Positions 5,740 through 7,406 of a DNA stretch of 7,406 nt are shown one piece after another. How positions within the stretch are numbered: the stretch's first letter is position 1; the number at the start of each line of letters is the position of its first letter. The DNA is from Planctomycetota bacterium (GTDB lineage Bacteria; Planctomycetota; Phycisphaerae; WQYP01). The DNA is taken from the NCBI GenBank assembly GCA_021816165.1, contig JAKAYZ010000091.1, positions 1-7,406 of the forward strand, read 5' to 3'. The notes beneath the pieces were generated by a model. It was not told where the DNA came from. It worked only from the letters and a program-made list of their open reading frames with translations, and ran no database searches. The position numbers and the translations under genes were made by a program.

Positions 5740-6290
5740 CGTCCACCTCCTGAGCCGCGTGGGCCGATATCCCGTTCATCATCACCACACCCTGCGGCCT
5801 TTGAATCCGTATCCAAAATACATTTTAACTTTTCGCGGGCCCGGGCAATGCGCGACAACACCGTTCCAAGCGGCAACTTAAGCTCATCGGCCACCTGCCG
5901 GCAAGATAAACCTTCTATTGCGACCATCAGAAAGGGATCGCGAAATGTGCGATCCAGGCGATTCAGCGTTCGCTGAACGGCGTCGAGCTCATCCGACGTC
6001 CGCTGGTCGTTCCTGCCATCGGGAATGCTCAATCCATCGAGCGATTGGCTTGCATTGCGATTTTCACGCATCCGCCACCATCCGCGACGGGCAATGGTAT
6101 AAAGCCAACTGCGGGCGGAACCCGGATCACGCAAAGATCCGATGGACCTCCAAGCCTGCAAATAGGTGTCCTGCACCACATCCTCAGCGTCGGAACGGTT
6201 ACCCGAAAGCCGCAAGGCATAGGTGTAAATTTCCCGCCAGTGAGATTTTACCAACTGCTCATAAAGCAGTTGCTCATCATTGCCGGACAC
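5736..6290 (-). CDS. ECF-type RNA polymerase sigma factor
   Basis: This 184-residue protein redirects RNA polymerase to alternative promoters, normally in response to envelope signals. Region 2 spans about residues 11-78: LVKSHWREIYTYALRLSGNR, the SDAEDVVQDTYLQAW motif, and SARSWLYTIARRGWW. Region 4 spans about 104-158: LDAVQRTLNRL, then the helix-turn-helix CRQVADELKLPLGTVLSRIA followed by RAREKL. A Gly/Asp-rich tail of about 25 residues follows region 4; much of it is encoded where the anti-sigma ribosome binding site lies. The start is taken as GTG (6290-6288). No ATG lies between it and the upstream stop, and only a weak AGG about 8 nt away serves as ribosome binding site, so translation may depend on the preceding PEP-CTERM gene, 33 bp upstream. 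Its target promoters are unknown; autoregulation of this operon is common in the family but not shown here. Confidence 0.93.
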   Translation of the reverse strand: MSGNDEQLLYEQLVKSHWREIYTYALRLSGNRSDAEDVVQDTYLQAWRSIGSLRDPGSARSWLYTIARRGWWRMRENRNASQSLDGLSIPDGRNDQRTSDELDAVQRTLNRLDRTFRDPFLMVAIEGLSCRQVADELKLPLGTVLSRIARAREKLKCILDTDSKAAGCGDDERDIGPRGSGGGR

Positions 6291-6323
6291 TGTATCAACC
6301 TGTCGAGACGGTGCGAGAGAAGT

Positions 6324-6917
6324 CTACACCAACTGCCGACGCCTTGCACGCGACGCCAAAGTAAGGCCAAGCACACCTCCAACGGCTAACAGCCCAAGAG
6401 CGGCCGGCTCGGGGGTTGGCGTAATCACAATGGTATCGCTTGGACTTGAAAACTCCCCAGCATTGTAAAGAACGGAAGTGCCCACCGGCTTGCCGGGGAA
6501 CCAATGAGAGCTTTGCGAATACACCATGGAGGGGGTGTCGGCCGTAATAAAACTGAAATCGAGCGAACCACCGGCGGCAATTGAATTGGTGCTGCTGTCG
6601 AATTGGATCGACGCACCACTGCCACCGCCCGCCGGCAAAATATTGGTAGACCAACCGCTTGGTGCTGAAGCGGCGACTGGCGTTGAATAGAGATAATCCT
6701 GGCCGGGCGTCCACGCGAACCAAAGGAAATTGATGCTTTGCGTGCCCGTATTCGTCAAATCGATGGTGTAGTTGTAATCGCCGGCGTTGGTACCGGACGA
6801 AATGAGCGATCCGGATATAGTTCCAGAGCCGGAAAACGATGCAAACGCAGTTGGAGCCGCTGCCAGCGCCAGACCGCCGGTAATGAGGGCCGCAAGTAAA
6901 CCACTTCTTTTTATCAT
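6324..6917 (-). CDS. PEP-CTERM sorting domain-containing protein, first gene of the sigma/anti-sigma operon
   Basis: A 197-residue exported protein. ATG 6917 is chosen because GGGAG (6929-6925) lies 7 nt upstream and a signal peptide follows at once: MIKRSGLLAALITGGLALAA with cleavage near AFA (residues 24-26). An in-frame ATG 51 nt further upstream would put 17 residues ahead of the signal. The mature part begins FSGSGTISGSLISSGTNAGD and is rich in Ser, Gly and Thr; a stretch around YNYTIDLTNTGTQSINFLWF suggests a beta-sandwich. The C-terminus has TPTPEPAALGLLAVGGVLGL and the basic tail RARRRQLV, a complete PEP-CTERM signal (PEP at 169-171). It is on the same strand as the sigma gene and 33 bp upstream of it, so it is probably in the same transcript. 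It could be a surface target or sensor-side partner of the sigma system; this is inference. It has no clear sequence similarity to the other PEP-CTERM protein beyond the sorting signals. Confidence 0.86.
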   Translation of the reverse strand: MIKRSGLLAALITGGLALAAAPTAFASFSGSGTISGSLISSGTNAGDYNYTIDLTNTGTQSINFLWFAWTPGQDYLYSTPVAASAPSGWSTNILPAGGGSGASIQFDSSTNSIAAGGSLDFSFITADTPSMVYSQSSHWFPGKPVGTSVLYNAGEFSSPSDTIVITPTPEPAALGLLAVGGVLGLTLASRARRRQLV

Positions 6918-7217
6918 AAAAAAACTCCCAAAAACCTTAAGACGAAAGGCGGCGATTGGACCGGCCACACTAGCCTTCCATGCTCGCCATCGTATAGGTG
7001 TGAAAAAGCAGGCGATTTATTCCCACGAGATGAGATTTCTGTATTTTAATCGGTCGCGACGTGGCCCAACGAATCCGTGCGGCCAATGATTTGGTGCAAG
7101 TTGATCAAAGAGAGTATTATCACGCCGGTAAAGGAGCCGGATGGTGATGGTACCCCAGTTTGGTGTGGGGCGTCGCGGCCGGAATATGAAGGCATCAAAT
7201 GCCGACGAGGATTGCAT
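6918..7217. other. 300-bp divergent intergenic region
   Basis: This region separates the leftward PEP-CTERM/sigma operon from the rightward ybaB gene. No gene or known RNA is recognised in it. A rightward promoter candidate lies at 7091-7120 and two small hairpins at 7153-7170 and 7191-7203. For the leftward operon only a poor promoter is seen on the minus strand: TTGGGC, 15 bp, TAAAAT around 7070-7044. An ECF-type promoter recognised by the operon's own sigma factor may be present but cannot be identified without knowing its consensus. Confidence 0.6.
7091..7120 (+). promoter_or_regulatory. Candidate promoter for ybaB
   Basis: TTGGTG (7091-7096) and TATTAT (7115-7120) are separated by 18 bp. 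The predicted start near 7127 would give a leader of about 90 nt before the ATG at 7218. The leader contains CCCCA/TGGGG (7153-7157 with 7166-7170) and GGCAT/ATGCC around CAA (7191-7203), the latter ending 3 nt before the ribosome binding site. The hexamers are moderate matches only. Confidence 0.4.
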
Positions 7218-7406
7218 ATGTTTGATTCAATTAAGGCGCTTTCACAAATTGGCCCCATGATGGCAAAAGCCAAAGAGATGCAAAGCCGTCTGGCGGAATT
7301 TCAGAAGACTTTACCTTTTATTGTGGCGTCCGGCTCGGCCGGTGGCGATGCGGTGCGTGTAACGGCCAATGGCCGCTTGGAAATTATGGCCTTTGAGTTT
7401 GGAACC
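7218..7406 (+). CDS. ybaB: YbaB/EbfC family nucleoid-associated protein, N-terminal part (runs off the right edge)
   Basis: Starting at ATG 7218, 63 codons are open to the window end. The product begins MFDSIKALSQIGPMMAKAKE, then MQSRLAEFQKTLPFIVASGS and AGGDAVRVTANGRLEIMAFE. This is the EbfC pattern: a long N-terminal helix with paired Met/Lys residues, then the SAGGdxVxVxxNGxxE strand region. GAGG (7207-7210) lies 7 nt before the ATG. YbaB proteins are small (about 100-110 residues), dimeric and bind DNA; about 40 residues should lie beyond the window. In many bacteria the gene sits between dnaX and recR. Here nothing resembling dnaX is upstream; whether recR follows cannot be seen. Confidence 0.9.
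   Translation, partial: MFDSIKALSQIGPMMAKAKEMQSRLAEFQKTLPFIVASGSAGGDAVRVTANGRLEIMAFEFGT

Noticed and set aside
5918..6364. Plus-strand open frame of 148 codons opposite the sigma gene.
   Set aside because: It is antisense to a clear ECF sigma factor and shows no recognisable features of its own.
6918..6968. Upstream in-frame ATG adding 17 residues to the second PEP-CTERM protein.
   Set aside because: The extension would precede the signal peptide and cover the GGGAG ribosome binding site that fits ATG 6917.

Overview
The window looks like a chromosomal segment from a Planctomycetota bacterium, most likely the Phycisphaerae. Three things suggest this: two PEP-CTERM surface proteins, a prepilin-like protein with the [20 protein letters not shown] leader and an FDGHV tail, and an ECF sigma factor coupled to a membrane anti-sigma protein. 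The assignment is an inference from gene content. No rRNA, tRNA, CRISPR array or mobile element is visible.

Layout. At the left edge, on the minus strand, is the N-terminal part of an HtrA/DegP-type (S1C) serine protease. Its start region has a TATAAT box and a 16-bp perfect palindrome. A 494-bp gap follows. It holds a near-consensus sigma70 promoter (TTGACA, 17 bp, TATACT, with an AT-rich UP-like stretch) and then a leader of about 250 nt rich in potential RNA hairpins. The last hairpin buries the ribosome binding site of the next gene. Rightward from there lie a PEP-CTERM protein and a type II pseudopilin-like protein with an H...DG tail, closed by a strong intrinsic terminator.

The next rightward unit starts at a 23-bp perfect palindrome containing a textbook Fur box. 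It encodes a divergent Nramp-family metal transporter and a VOC/glyoxalase-fold protein. The Fur box predicts repression by metal sufficiency, so this is probably a metal uptake unit.

The right-hand part reads leftward and converges on the VOC gene. It has a second PEP-CTERM protein, an ECF sigma factor and a single-pass membrane anti-sigma factor. The spacing is 33 bp and then a 4-bp ATGA overlap, which suggests one envelope-signalling operon. At the right edge, divergent from it, begins a YbaB/EbfC nucleoid-associated protein, cut by the window end.

Two parts are most worth following up. One is the structured leader with the sequestered ribosome binding site ahead of the first PEP-CTERM gene. 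The other is the PEP-CTERM/ECF sigma/anti-sigma operon. The Fur-controlled Nramp with altered metal-site motifs (DPGN to DAGS, MPH to MPW) comes next. All structural and functional claims come from reading the sequence by eye; no database search or folding program was run.
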